Assembly (NCBI RefSeq): GCF_045679555.1
Contig: NC_092089.1
Coordinates: 2,800,152-2,864,151 of the forward strand
DNA: 64,000 bases
Origin: Salvelinus alpinus
Lineage: Eukaryota; Chordata; Actinopteri; Salmoniformes; Salmonidae
Direction: 5' to 3'
The notes beneath the pieces are model-generated. The model had not been told where the DNA came from. It was given only the letters and a program-made list of their open reading frames with translations, and ran no database searches. This document shows positions 1-24,839 of this stretch, one piece after another (the stretch's first letter is position 1; each line of letters begins with the position of its first letter). Both the position numbers and the translations under genes were made by a program.

Positions 1-166
1 CCTTTACACTTGTGTGTATAAGGTAGTAGTTGTGGAATTGTTAGGTTAGATTACTTGTTGGTTATTACTACATTGTCGGAACTAGAAGCACAAGCATTTC
101 GCTACACTCGCATTAACATCTGCTAACCATGTGTATGTGACAAATAAAGATTTGATTTGAGTTCTC
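1..166 (+). repeat. LINE 3' tail (RSg-1-like)
   Basis: The stretch ends in the phrase 'ctaaccatgtgtatgtgac' followed by AATAAA and a TTTGATTTGAG tail. From memory this is the 3' end of an abundant salmonid non-LTR retrotransposon (RSg-1 type). The body lies upstream of the window. No coding part is visible. The family name is from memory and not checked. Confidence 0.55.
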
Positions 167-567
167 ATGGAGTGGGTGAGAAGGCGAATCTCACACACAC
201 ACACCATTTTAAATGGCGAATCCTTTTGTGAGGAGCATATATTTCAAGCATTGTCATGACGATGTGAAAACATTGAGAAAATACCAGACATATTTTGCGT
301 CTAGATTTTTCACCCACGTGTTTGTTGTGTTTCTCTATGTTGGCATGTTTGTCGCAGAAATTGGCAATGTTTTACAATAGGCTATTTAATGTTATCTCTT
401 GGGCTGGATAAAGTTGGGGCTGGGCCTGGGGTCTGCAGGGTTGAATTTATTCTTAGAGAGGATTGGTAATGAGCACATCCCTACCAAAAAGGAAGATGGC
501 AACTCGGTGAGTCACAGGGAAAGTCCCAAGCTAAGTTTGGGTGATGGAAAAAGTTTAGTCATTGCCT

Positions 568-1120
568 GTTGTAGAGGATCCAGTCGTCTAGACACAGTAT
601 CAGACTGGGGTTATGTCTGCCAGAGACCTGTGGTAGAGGACCCAGGGGTCTAGACAAAGTATCAGACTGGGGTTATGTCTGCCAGAGACCTGTGGTAGAG
701 GACCCAGTGGTCTAGACACAGTATCAGACTGGGGTTATGTCTGCCAGAGACCTGTGGTAGAGGACCCAGTGGTCTAGACACAGTATCAGACTGGAGTTAT
801 GTCTGCCAGAGACCTGTGGTAGAGGACCCAGTGGTCTAGACACAGTATCAGACTGGGGTTATGTCTGCCAGAGACCTGTGGTAGAGGACCCAGTGGTCTA
901 GACACAGTATCAGACTGGGGTTATGTCTGCCAGAGACCTGTGGTAGAGGACCCAGGGGTCTAGACACAGTATCAGACTGGGGTTATGTCTGCCAGAGACC
1001 TGTGGTAGAGGACCCAGTGGTCTAGACACAGTATCAGACTGGGGTTATGTCTGCCAGAGACCTGTGGTAGAGGACCCAGGGGTCTAGACACAGTATCAGA
1101 CTGGGGTTATGTTTTGCAGA
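568..1120. repeat. 62-bp minisatellite, about 9 copies
   Basis: A tandem array in which the phrase 'tctagacacagtatcagac' recurs every 62 bases. Copies are almost identical, with single changes such as caggggtc versus cagtggtc. It lies upstream of the first visible PIP5K1A exon. No coding role is evident. Confidence 0.95.
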
Positions 1121-3061
1121 GACTGGCGTATGTCCCTGTGTCGATGCCAAGAGTTCTCGTAATTTCCTCCCACCATCCTGATCTTTCCCTGTATCCAGTG
1201 TTCCCCATTAAACCTAATACCAGGCTATGTCCACTCATCGCTCTGTATTTTTGTGTGTGTGTGGTGTGTTATGCAGTGAGTGGACAGTTAACTTGTTGCC
1301 CTTCCGCTGCTCTATGCTCTCTCACAGTATCTGCTCTGTGGTAGACTGTCTGAGAGGGAATGTCTGCTGTAATACTATACTGTCTGGAGATGGAGAGGCA
1401 CTAAGTAACAGATAGGCAGTCGGTAAGGGTAGTAACTACAAACTACAACATTTGGTGTTTTAGAATTTAGTGAAAAACGTCATACAAATGCAATGCATCC
1501 TGAGCAGTGACTGAAGTACAGGGGTCCCCTGGATTGTTTTAGGCTTGAGGCAAAGGCCCAACCACAACAGCATCCAGGGCAGGCTGACATGGAAGCAGCA
1601 TTAGAGGGAAAAGTGGGGTTAATCTAGAGCAGAATGTGAATGGGAGCAGCAGTTAGCCTAGGCCATTCCTGTGGCTGTGTAGGTCTAACCATGGCTCGGC
1701 ATCTGTGGAAAATTACACGTTTGATGGCTGTTTTTGTAATTAACTAAGAGTGGTTTTCAAGCATTTACTGTGACAAATTTCTTCTCAAATCAAAATTACG
1801 CTGAAGTTTATTAGGTTTTGTGCATGGAGTGGAAAGACTGCAATGAAGCAATTCGGTCAGACACTAGGGTTGGGCGATTGTACGATTGCATCGTTGATGA
1901 TGACATCTCGATGTCAAACGATAGTTTAACATATTTGAATTTTACTACACCGCTGGAGTCTTAGCTCACAACAGTGCAGTGAGCACACAGCAGGGCGGCA
2001 TGCCAAATGGCCTACACCCTAATTGCCGTAGCCTACATTTTCAATACATGTGGTGGTTAGATTATTAACATAATACAAGAGAACAATGTAGAAAGAGCGG
2101 AGAGCACCAAAGCAGAGCAAAATGTCAGACCGCGCCTAACGTGTTTTTTATTTCCTATCCCCTCTCCAATCTAGGATGAAAAATAAAGAGTGTCGTTAAA
2201 TCCCTCTTTGCAAACCAAACAGCCAATAATATAGGCCTACACACAGGCTACTGTCAATAAATTGCAGTAAACGTTACTTTGACAAGTTAAACTAATATTT
2301 ATAATATTGTCGAAGTGTTTGTTAATGTCCTTGAATTGTGCAACGGACAATCGGGTATAAGCTCCTACAGCAGCACTTTCAATAAGCGGGAACCAAAATA
2401 AATGAATGATGAGTCTGTCGGAGTTGTCTCTCAAACAACTTTCTTTTGAATAGCTTACAAATTGTGCATTTATATAATAGTCAACATCAATCAGATTAAA
2501 TAAATTATTATTTAGCCTTTAACATTCTTTATAACACTTGAATGAACATTGGTTTAGGCTTAAAACGAATAGGCCTTTTATCCTTTAGGCTAAAAATCCT
2601 AAATATACAATCAGATAAAACAAATGATTATTTATAACATGGAACACCAGCATGTTCACCCCCGGAGTATCGAACTCAGCAGGATGACGGAGGTTTGTAG
2701 TCTGTCCATCCTTTGCCCTGATAATCTTTTAGCATATTCTGCAAGTGCCTTGGGTAAGATCTGCTGGCTCACCTGTATCATATGGCCTGAAATTGAGCAA
2801 AAAACTGCCAAACAGGCGAAGACGTGCTTCCCCCCCACTAAAAGTCAGCCATAGGTTTTTTTTCTGATTTAGCATCGTCAGGCTACACTATAGTTACTAA
2901 GTGAAATCCACTTTTTGAAACTGGTGGAAAGTAGCCTAATGGAAGAAAGAATGTCACAAATGTGCTTTTCCAGATGATCAAGATGAAATAACAATACACT
3001 TGATACGGCTGTAATATTTGTTTTTAAAAGGTCTACTAATATAACTGATATCTGAGTATTT
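1121..3061. other. No gene seen; repeat-derived DNA
   Basis: No convincing exon is seen here. Around 1866-2000 the sequence begins 'agggttgggcgat' and then alternates GATTG and CATCG words, which resembles the terminus of a hAT-type element. A matching right end was not located. The region may hold the untranslated first exon or intron 1 of the PIP5K1A gene, but no splice donor with a convincing N-terminal coding sequence could be identified. Confidence 0.4.
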
Positions 3062-3370
3062 TTATGGACAAGAGACCTTCCTGTTTGAAAATCCTTCTGT
3101 AGCCAAGAACAAGAACAATTTTTTAAAGTTGTTGAGGGAGATAAAAGTCTCCAACTTCAGAGATTTTTGCAATTCGTTCCAGTCGCAGGCAGCAGAGAAC
3201 TGGAAGGAAAGGCGTCCAAATGAGGTTTTGGCTTTAGGGATGATCAGTGAGATACACCTGCTGGAGCGCGTGTTGCAGGTGGGTGTAGCCATCGTGACCA
3301 GTGAACTGAGATAAGGCGGCACTTTACCTAGCATAGCCTTGTAGATGACCTGGAGCCAGTGGGTCTATAA
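3062..3370 (-). mobile_element. LINE reverse-transcriptase C-terminal fragment
   Basis: The minus strand from 3334 encodes about 90 residues starting with MLGKVPPYLSSL and containing TRSSRC, FSAACDWNELQ and a final NNFKK. This resembles the C-terminal end of fish LINE ORF2 proteins (a PxYLSSL, RSS, WN, FK pattern). A related copy is at 33671-33940, and both are followed by the phrase 'agatgacctggagccagtg'. It is a 5'-truncated dead copy just upstream of the first visible PIP5K1A exon. Confidence 0.55.
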
Positions 3371-3711
3371 CCAATGTGTCTTTTTATATTGCGTTCTTCC
3401 TGCCAATTGACCCCTCCGTGCGCAATGTATATCAACGACGTTTGGATGGGACGATGTGTCATTCCAGACCGCACAACCCAATCAGACACTTTAATGCGGG
3501 TTCCTTCCTCCATAAACGACTATACTATATGACAAGTTCATCACTACAGTTGGCTAGCATGACTCCAGCTCTGTGATATTAGCTAGGTTCTGTCGGTAAC
3601 TATTAGATTCTAAGAGGACTGAGTTGCACATGGAACATGGAGGAGCCTAACAAAAATAGGCCCATCACTATACTCTCTGATATGTTTTCCTTTTTTCTCT
3701 CTCCTCTCAAG

Positions 3712-12758
<9,047 letters not shown>

Positions 12759-13550
12759 CAACTGATCTGGAGTCATCTGAGGAAAAGGTGATTCTGGAAC
12801 CAAGGAGGTGGGTGGAAGAGTGAGGGGGGGAGAGTAGTCTTGCATCCTCCATCCTCACTCTTTCGATCCATCCCTCCTTTTCTGCGGGGGAGGTTTGGAA
12901 CATACTTCAGGCTGACTGAACGGGATGGGGGGATTGGGAAGTGAAAGAGAGGGAGAGTGTGACTGGGTGCCAGAGAGAGGAACAAAGAGGGAGAGAGGTG
13001 TGTATCTATGTGTGATGGTGGTGGCTGTCTAAAGGCTTGGTCAGCCAGACAGACACACGGGTATGCTGCTAGAAACCCTTCTCCAACTAAGTTACAGGAG
13101 TCTCTGTGTCACGGAACCCACTTACACTGTCCCACCTATCACAAAGCCTGAAGGGGAGAGGGATGTGGGCTTAGACACCCCTGCATCAACAGTGTGGAGG
13201 AGGAACACCATGCTCTATATCACTCTCTGTTCTGTTAATTTGTGCATTCCTTCTTGTGGACAGTCTAAGTGGGTTTAGTTTTCAGTGACTCTGAGCATAA
13301 TATCTCATATGTTATCATTCTACATCTCTCCACCCCTTTCTCCCTCCACACAGCCAGGAGATGGGAGGGACACAGGAGAATCATCTCTATATGTAGTGTT
13401 TTTTTATAATTTTTATTATGACCACAGTTTTACTGATGTGGACAGAACATATGACTTCATCACACAGACCTTCTATTCTTTTAGATTATGGATGTATACA
13501 GTAGCTGACTGACTGGATTTGGGGGCAGGAATGTACAGGCCAGAGCTATA

Positions 13551-13790
13551 CTGCCCTACCAAGAAAAAGGCAGTAACTGCTCATAGCGTGGAAATGAGAA
13601 AAATGACTTTTATTTACCTTAGTTTCACAGTTACCTAGTGGAGTTACTGCTAATATGACCCCCATTTTCTCAAACACAATACGAGGCAGGATACTTGCCC
13701 ACGTGATTAAGTCATTTTTGCTACATTAAATACATGTTAACTCATTTTTGACCAAATGAGCGGTTACTGCCTTTTTTCTTGGTAGGGCAG
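13551..13790. mobile_element. TA-flanked palindromic MITE
   Basis: The ends are long inverted repeats: 'ctgccctaccaagaaaaag' on the left and 'ttttttcttggtagggcag' on the right. Pairing continues through GCAGTAACTGCTCA / GAGCGGTTACTGC. It is flanked by TA on both sides, is 240 bp long and has no ORF. It lies in the presumed pip5k1a 3' UTR. Confidence 0.85.
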
Positions 13791-13810
13791 TATGGGTAGG
13801 CTATATACCA

Positions 13811-13976
13811 CAGGAGGTTGGTGGCACCTTAATTGGGGAGGATGGGCTCGTGGTAATGTCTTGAGTGGAATGGTATAAAATACATCAAACACATGGTTTA
13901 ATGCCATTCCATTTGCACTGTTCCAGTCATTATTATGAGCTGTCCTCCCCTCAACAGCCTCCACTGCTATACACAG
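13811..13976. mobile_element. GGTTGGTGGCACC-family MITE, copy 1
   Basis: Begins 'cacaggaggttggtggcacc' and ends 'cctcccctcaacagcctcc'. The middle carries 'acacatggttt'. Related copies lie at 20236-20430, 37026-37193 and 47613-47789, in both orientations. It is non-coding. The 5' end of this copy is 20 bases from the preceding MITE. Confidence 0.8.
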
Positions 13977-15708
13977 TGTTACCGGCTCTGTCTGTCACTC
14001 TCCATGGTTATCCTGGAATCTTCCTCTCTGATGAGACCACATGTGCTATATTGATCTAGGAGTGAGAGACCAGAACATAGTAATGGCCGCTACCTCCATG
14101 CCCTTAAAATAGAGCTGGGTTCCCCAACTTGCGGTCTGCGGATGCAAATTTTCAAATTGGTGGACATTAAAGGTAAACACCAGCAAATCAGCTCCAAATG
14201 ATTTCAATTTAAGAAATCTGTTCTAAAGTATTCCTATGCAAAATAGACATGTGTGATTTGTAAGCAAGTTTTGAAATTGTTTGTCAAATATTATCTGTTT
14301 GGGCTTTCGTGCGGTCAATTTGCAGTCTACAAATTATTTGTAATTATGTTCCGGCCCCCTGACCATCCGCTCAAGAAAAAAAATCCCCCCACGGCTGAAT
14401 CTAGTTGATGATCCTTCGAATGGAGGTTCACCAGAGAAGAGACAAAGAGGAGCAGTAAGAGGACAGGACAGTGACCTGACCACACTAACGCTAGCTGCCT
14501 GTCACTTACGCTCTTCCTTTTTATATCTGTGCCTTTGTGTCTGTCTGGTGCTAGTCTTGCTGAGCTGTGTCTCTCATATTTTTGTTTCTTTAATGTCCCG
14601 TTACACATACATTCAAACTCTTGTTTGAGTCTGATGTTTTTATATTCTCACTACCAATCAAAAGTATCTTTGAAAGAAAATTGACCAATCAACCGGCAGG
14701 GTTGAAAGGAATGAGCCAGTCAAAATTCAGAGCGAGCGTTTAACACACACTCTACACATGCCTTTTTCGGTCTTCGTATGGCAGTTCAGTTTCATCACAT
14801 TCATTCACATCCAACCATTTAGACTGTTTTGTACACAAAGATTATAAGTGTTCTTCAAGCAATGGTAATTCTACCACTGTCATTCAAGCACTTTGATACT
14901 TTTATCTGACCTGACTTTCATTAATAAGCAACAAGGGATTTCTGCTGGCTACAGAAATGGCTGCTTCACCCCACTGAGTTTGAGACTCACCACATTGTGT
15001 GAATGACTTTGTTTACGTCTCTGTAGTACACCTCTTATACATTAACGTTTATATAAACATGGGTTTGTTATTTTTTTCCCATTTGCTCAGTCATTGTGTA
15101 GAATACTAACACAAGCGCTGGGTGGCCGCTCATACTATTTATCCTGTAGTAGGATATTTCAGACACAGGGATACATATCACTGCCTAGTGGTTATGCTAG
15201 AGCTTGTATTTCACACCAACACAGTGTGATTTAAAGGGCCACCATGGCCTGATTGTGAGGACACATTTCTAAGTAGATGGGAGTGCACATGTGGTCCAAA
15301 GCAGATGGGAAGAGATGGACAGACTGACAAACTGGGGATATCAGCCTGTGGTGGAAATGATTCATGTTCATCGATGCACTGTGAGACAATAGGGAATGTT
15401 TAAAGGGAATGGGGGAGTACAAGAACACAGCCATGCCCTGAAGAAACTAGAGGCTGGAAGTGGAGCTCTTTCTGATCAACTGTCATGACAAATTGGAAAA
15501 GCAATCAAAATGGTATGGACTTGAACATGGATGAACTCACTGCATATGGAAACTACATGGAGGAGACCTATACTTCAGAACTTGAGTTTTGATGAACTTG
15601 ATGTTTTCCTAACAGATCTGAGTTTAATGACCCTTCAAACAGAGTTGCAGCGCTCACCGTTTGAGAGGAGCTGTTCTGCATGATAACTATACATATTTTA
15701 AAGCACAC

Positions 15709-15955
15709 AGGAAGGAAGGGCACAAGAGAGGGTGGTATTGGTTCCAAATGAGTTATTTACACAAATAACTTACTGCATGGTTTGATTCATTTCAAGTTCT
15801 TGCGTCTCTACTTTTCCTGGCGAACCCACCCTCTTTCTAAACGGCTCATATGGTATTCCTGGTTAATTTATTTCCAAACATGGCCCTCAATTAAAAGTTG
15901 TGGTCTTTTGAATGTTTTGACCTTTGACCCTGATAACCCTGCTCAGCTTCCCCAT
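15709..15955 (+). repeat. Two-block duplicated segment, copy 1 (order B-A)
   Basis: Block B (15709-15790) contains 'gagggtggtattggttcc' and block A (15797-15955) contains 'tttgacctttgaccctgat'. Both recur at 20030-20352 in the opposite order, with moderate divergence. The copies flank the hAT insertion at 16962-19926. Confidence 0.75.
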
Positions 15956-16819
15956 CATTTCAAAGAGCTCAGTTCAGTCTTGTGCTTTTTGTTTGAGAAC
16001 AGTTGGCCACCAAAGAAAACACTCCAAGCCCCATGTTCCCAAGTTTTGAATCACATTTTCAATAGATGGTATTGTGTCTTATAACAAGGGCCTTAGTGTG
16101 ACAACAGGGTCTGGATTTGACTCCATGAACACTGATCATGACTTTTAGCGTATGCTTAACTTTACAAACTAACATCTGACAGTCAGAACAATGTTTTAAA
16201 GCCTGTGTGCTTCTTTGTAGATGCTGGATTAAACGTGTTGCAGTGTCTGGTGACTTGACTTGACCACAGCACAACAGACACCTCACCCTTTGGTGCTCAA
16301 AGGGCGGTACACTTGCAACACAGACACTACAGAACATATGAACTAATGCAATATGAACAAGTCTGCCATCTTAAAGTTTCAAGAACTGTATTTATTGTAT
16401 TTGTATTATGACCTTGTAGCCTGAAATTATTCATAAGTTGTACATGTACTGTAGATGATTGTACGTATAATAATGTATTATTCTGATAGGAAATGTCAGA
16501 GACTTAAGTAGTGTATTGCATATGGGAGGGGATTATTTGACAATTTCACTTTTTATATTTCATGTTTGATTTTGATAGTGATATATTCTCCATTGTTCTG
16601 GGGCACGGATGTCCCATGCTTTTCTACGTTGAATGTTTCACACAGCCTCCGAGCCAATGTTGCTGGTTACCGTCTATGCTTCAATTACTCTATTTTTACT
16701 CTGCCTGTATAAAATGTGTATATGTATATAGTAGTCACGAAAATGCCTTCTCATGCTGCCTGTTCCTTCTACCATCTTTCAGTGATGTGATGTTTTTCAT
16801 ATTGGCTCTCTGATTTTAG

Positions 16820-16825
16820 AATAAA
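16820..16825 (+). terminator. AATAAA polyadenylation signal of pip5k1a
   Basis: A canonical AATAAA after a long non-coding stretch downstream of the pip5k1a stop, followed by a T-rich and GT-rich sequence (TTATTTTCTAAATGTTGG). It is the strongest candidate 3' end of the kinase transcript. Confidence 0.6.
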
Positions 16826-16961
16826 CTTATTTTCTAAATGTTGGTTCTTGTCCTTATTCCTGAACATGATACAACTGTTTAGGGATTGGAAGGGTAGCTC
16901 TACAGTAGATCAACAAACTCACATCACTTTATTTGTGAGTGGGGGAGTCTTGTCCTTGACA

Positions 16962-19926
16962 CAGGGGCGAAAATCTGATATCAACCTTGGAGGGGACAAT
17001 TACATTACATTTTCTCAAGAGCAATTCCTGAGGGGGACACCAAAAGTAGTGCTGTAACACATAGCCTACGTTGTAATATGTTAAATGTATATTGAGGAAC
17101 CATAATTCCTACAACTGAATAATTGATAGGTACAGTAGTTAACTGAAGGGTTTAACCAACTTGTTCAAATGTTTAAATCATTATAATACTACTACTAATA
17201 ATAGTTATAGCAGTGCTCCTTACCAGTCCAGTATGTATGCAGGTATTCGTACTTACAACTAGCAATATCAAGAAAGGCCAGTAGGTAGCAATGGTACTGT
17301 ACACTGTATGGGTGTAGTTTTCATAAATACAATGAACATGGTGTGATCTCATCTAAAATAATCTCCATTGAGAACCATCACAAAGTTAGTCTCTGTATTG
17401 AATTGACCTTTTAATTTGACTTTTTCTGATACATTTATATAGTCATTAAATGTGCCACTGGCCTGAGTCTACTACAATATCTTTACAAGAACAAAAAGCT
17501 TAAAATAAGTACAGTTCTAAAAGCAAAATAACTACTTCAATGAAAAACCCAAATAAATCAAACAAAATATCCTTCAGTCGGTGTCTCAACTCTTCAAACA
17601 CCAGCTATGGACAAGTATGTCGCACAAAGTATGCAATTTTAAATAAAATAACATGAAATAAATAATTTGTAAGTGTACTGTCATGTACTAAAAACTACTC
17701 TCCTCTAGGCTGCTTAGTACCCGCTCATACTGCCCTAGCACAGCTCTAATAGCAGTATTCCGCACAGTCCACCTTGTTGGACATAGGGGTTTCCGGGTGG
17801 GCAGATGTGTTTCTTTGGACGTGGCAATTGATTCAAACATGCTCTTAAACTTTCCTGACTGGCCATAGAGGACACCTAACTGATGGACCCAAGAAAGGGA
17901 ATCCCGGATCAGTGGGGAGGCTGAGCAGCCAGCCTGTGTATTCAGATTTACACAGTGTGCTCCACAATGGACATAGAGGGCTAATGGCTGCTGCCTTCTC
18001 ACAATTGCCTGTGCACCTGTGTATTTTCCTGCCATGTTTGAGGCACCATCGTAACTCTGCCCACGTAAGCCAGACATGGGCAAATTGAGCCTCAACAACA
18101 CTTCAGTTGCCACTTTCGCAATGCCCTCGTCTGTTGTCTCCGACACCCTGTATAGCCCAATAAACTCCTCGTGAGGGACAAGGTCATGGTCAACATAATG
18201 CAAAAAGACACTCTCCTGTTCAGCACCAGAGACATCTTGAGTACCATCAACAATTAATGAAAATTGTACAATCGGAAGAGACCTAATCTCAGCTGCAATG
18301 CCTCGAATGATTGTAATGGCCATGATGTTCAGAATTTCATTCTGTGCTTTGGGGCCTCTTGAAACGTCAACACTCTGTTGGCAAGAGTTTGCGGTTCAAA
18401 AATTGTGGGTGTGGCTGATATGGTTTTGTGCCATCACTGAGGTAACTGGACAATGCTGTGCCACTGTCCCCTATACTGGTGCTGCTGGCAACAAGGGTGA
18501 CACCTGGTCCTGCCGTGGCTGTGACATTGTTCTCTGAAGTCTCTCTCCCTGGCTCTTTCCCTTTCACCACCCTCACTGACTCAGTCTGTCTCCTAGAAAA
18601 GAAATAAGGTGTTTGCCGTACTCCTAACTACCGGTACCCAAAACTACACAATTAATCACAACAGCAATACCACTGCCATAAACAAATCTTAGTTTAGTCA
18701 TCAGTTTAAGTTGAGAGCGGGGGTATCCATGGCATTTTCCAATTATGTCCCTATTTTACAAGTTAAAAAAATTGAGAACCTTTCATAATGTTGCCAAACA
18801 AAGACTCAACAAACTTACCTGAGACTCCCTGTCCCTGCCTATCTGTCCCCAGCTCTGCTGTCTGTGTGCCATCTGTTGCCTGCTCTGCCATCTGTTGCCT
18901 GCTCTGCCTAATGACATCATTGTGAAACATTCCATTAGCATTTCACTTCTTTCTTATGAACATTTTATCAACTCGTCTTTGAGATATTAGGCTACTAGAG
19001 TTCTTACTTTGCGTTTTGGTGTACTGAAAAATACTCTGATGTCCGTCTTTTTACTTTTTTCTGCCATTTTTCTACCTGGCTGGCTGGCTGGCCGGTCTAG
19101 CTGCACACACACACATTTACACAACATATGCTACAACCTTTTCTAATTTTAATATAGTTTGTTTCATATTGGCTGGCTTCCAACAATAGCTGAATTTGTA
19201 AAGCTAGCGAGCACCAATTCCGTTTCTGTGGTGTTTGCTATAATCAAAAAAAAAAAAAAAAAAGGTGAAATAAAATAAATTTTAAAAAGTTCACTAGCGA
19301 CAATTTAGCTTTTGCAACGAGACCATTAAATATATTTAAGACAATGGTATAAGAGAGTGTAGTTCTGTTCAGTTTGGACTTCAGTTTATCGCTAACCTTA
19401 TCACAGGGACTTTGAAGCACTACAGCTGCATGCTGATCTTGGAATAAACTAACGATAGCAAAGATTCCATCTTTGACGACGCCACATTAATGGAATAGGT
19501 ACTAGCTAGCTTGTTAATGTTTGCTTTAGTTTGCGCGCTAGCTCTGCAAATTCAGCTAGTGTGTGAACCCTGCCAACATAAAAATTTAAACATTGCTATG
19601 GCGCGATTGACTGGATTAACCTCACGTCAGTTACGTACATGTGCCTTTCGGACAGTAGATACGAACCCTCTATTACCTTGCCAGCTAAAGAACTGGCAGT
19701 GGATCAAACCATTGTGAGGCAAAGGGCGGGGTGGTCGCAATCTTTTGAAACTTAAAAAGGCGCTATTAAGTGTCTATAATCAGCACAACTGCTTTCATTG
19801 CGTATTATTAATATTATTGAAATTACATAGTTATGTTTACAGTGATAGATTGGGGGGGACAAATCATATTTTTCCCAGGATGGGGGGGTCGTGTCCCCCC
19901 CGTCCCCCCTGGGATTTCCGCCTATG
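16962..19926 (-). mobile_element. hAT transposon, exact 8-bp target duplication
   Basis: The left end is CAGGGGCGAAAATC and the right end on the other strand is CATAGGCGGAAATC (11 of 14 match). The sequence 'ccttgaca' is present directly on both sides (16954-16961 and 19927-19934), an exact 8-bp target duplication. The 2965-bp element contains a decayed hAT transposase on the minus strand. It lies between pip5k1a and psmd4. Confidence 0.92.
17688..18576 (-). pseudogene. Decayed hAT transposase (DUF4371/ZMYM1-like)
   Basis: The minus strand 18323-17688 encodes 211 residues. They include LIVDGTQDVSGAEQES (first catalytic Asp region), LRGQSYDGASNMAGKY (second Asp region) and VHCGAHCVNL, typical of hAT transposases of the DUF4371/ZMYM type. 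An upstream fragment at 18576-18367 (SDGTKPYQPHPQFLNRKLLP) is in another frame, separated by a frameshift. The C-terminal hAT dimerisation domain and third acidic residue are not seen. It is non-functional. Confidence 0.85.
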
Positions 19927-20029
19927 CCTTGACATGGCATTTTACAGTATATTGACTTTTAGGTTTTTGTTTGCAGGAGAGGCAAAGAAGGCCTTAAGCA
20001 GGGCCCCAAAAATGTAATATTAGGTGTTC

Positions 20030-20352
20030 TTGCGTTCACTACTTTTCTCCCTAACCCACCCTCTTTGTAAAAAGCTCATAATGTATTCCTGGTTAATGTT
20101 ATTTCCAACCATGGCCCTCAAGTTGTGCTCTTTTGAATGTTTTGACCTTTGACCCTGATAACCCTGCTCAGCTTCCCTGCTCAGTAAACCAAACCAAAAT
20201 GTGGATTGCAGTCACTCTTGGTCCATAACGTATGTCAGTGGAGGCTACTCATAATGGCTGGAAAGGAAGGAAGGGCACATGAGAGGGTGGTATTGGTTCC
20301 ACAATGAGTTACTTACACTAATTACTGAATTACTACATGGTTTGATGTATTT
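20030..20352 (+). repeat. Two-block duplicated segment, copy 2 (order A-B)
   Basis: Block A at 20030-20185 ('tttgacctttgaccctgat') and block B at 20267-20352 ('gagggtggtattggttcc') match the segment at 15709-15955 but in swapped order. Block B here lies inside a GGTTGGTGGCACC-family MITE. Confidence 0.75.
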
Positions 20353-20430
20353 GATACCATTCCACTAATTCTGCTCCAGCCATTACCATCAGCCCGTCCT
20401 CCCCAATTAAGGTGCCACCATTCTCCTGTG
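20236..20430. mobile_element. GGTTGGTGGCACC-family MITE, copy 2 (inverted)
   Basis: Starts 'cagtggaggctac' and ends 'aaggtgccaccattctcc', the reverse orientation of copy 1. It is longer than the other copies because it contains the 'ggaaggaagggcacatgag' block that is also found at 15709. It ends about 110 bases before the psmd4 start codon. Confidence 0.75.
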
Positions 20431-20489
20431 GTGTACGTGTAAGTCATTGTCAACAAATATTTGCGCAGGTATTTTGGAAAATCTGCATT

Positions 20490-20541
20490 TCCCATCGACC
20501 ATCAGTTCTGGTGACGTAGACGGCAACAAAAAGATTCCAAG
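20490..20541 (+). promoter_or_regulatory. psmd4 proximal promoter / 5' UTR
   Basis: The 50 bases before the psmd4 ATG contain 'ggtgacgtagacgg', a CRE-like TGACGT core close to the start codon, and no clear TATA box. The transcription start is not determinable from sequence alone. The upstream edge is set by the MITE ending near 20430. Confidence 0.4.
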
Positions 20542-24090
<3,549 letters not shown>

Positions 24091-24356
24091 ACATTTACAC
24101 AGTAAACATAATAGATACCCTGGCGTTGACCTGTTGTCAATGGCTCCTTTAATATAATAGTTGTGCAAAATGTAACCTCAAATGACCTCTAGGTTTTTTT
24201 GTATCGCCATACTCAAACAGTTGAACAGGGCTTTCTTTATCTTTGTTGTGTCAAGGTTAATGATGCATGTTGCCTTTAGTACAAACTTCTTCTTTTTTTA
24301 AGTGGGACCTTATATCAACCCAAGCACATTCAGTAAGTGTACATTTATGTGCTGAT

Positions 24357-24362
24357 AATAAA
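24357..24362 (+). terminator. AATAAA polyadenylation signal of psmd4
   Basis: A canonical AATAAA 267 bases after the psmd4 stop. The region after it is followed by a GGTTGTTGTGG stretch that could serve as the downstream element. Another AATAAA-like motif lies near 24539. Confidence 0.7.
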
Positions 24363-24839
24363 TACATTTACATAATTCAAGAGAACACCTCGGCTGGTTG
24401 TTGTGGAATTTTGTGCCAATGTTGACATGCTGTACACATACTCCTTCCAAAGAGGGGATTGATGACTACACAACAGATGTGGTGGAATATGGACTTGACT
24501 TTTAGTATAAAAATGTCAGATACACAGGGATAGTTTGTAATAAAATCAATGTTTAACTAGGTCTTTCTGAAAAGCCATGCTTTGTGAAACACAAGATGCA
24601 TTGTCTAAATTTTGTCCCTGCAACACCACAAATGCAACAAAAGCATGCCCTTGGCTTTGGAGGACATTGTGCCATAAAGGTTATTTGATTGTACCACTGC
24701 CATTTTCAGGAAATGATAGCCAACACTCGCCAGAGCAAGAACAGCAAGAACATTACAATATAACACGTATGTACGTCAGGAGTGTGGAAAACTGCTGGCA
24801 AATTGCATACACATCAGCTTCCAAAGTTGACACGTTATG

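Larger units (their letters stand above)
12759..16840 (+). other. pip5k1a 3' untranslated region
   Basis: No coding exon is seen between the stop at 12756-12758 and an AATAAA at 16820-16825. The stretch holds two MITEs (13551-13790, 13811-13976) and a block that recurs rearranged downstream of the hAT element (15709-15955). Its extent as a 3' UTR is inferred from the first strong polyadenylation signal. Shorter ends are possible. Confidence 0.5.
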
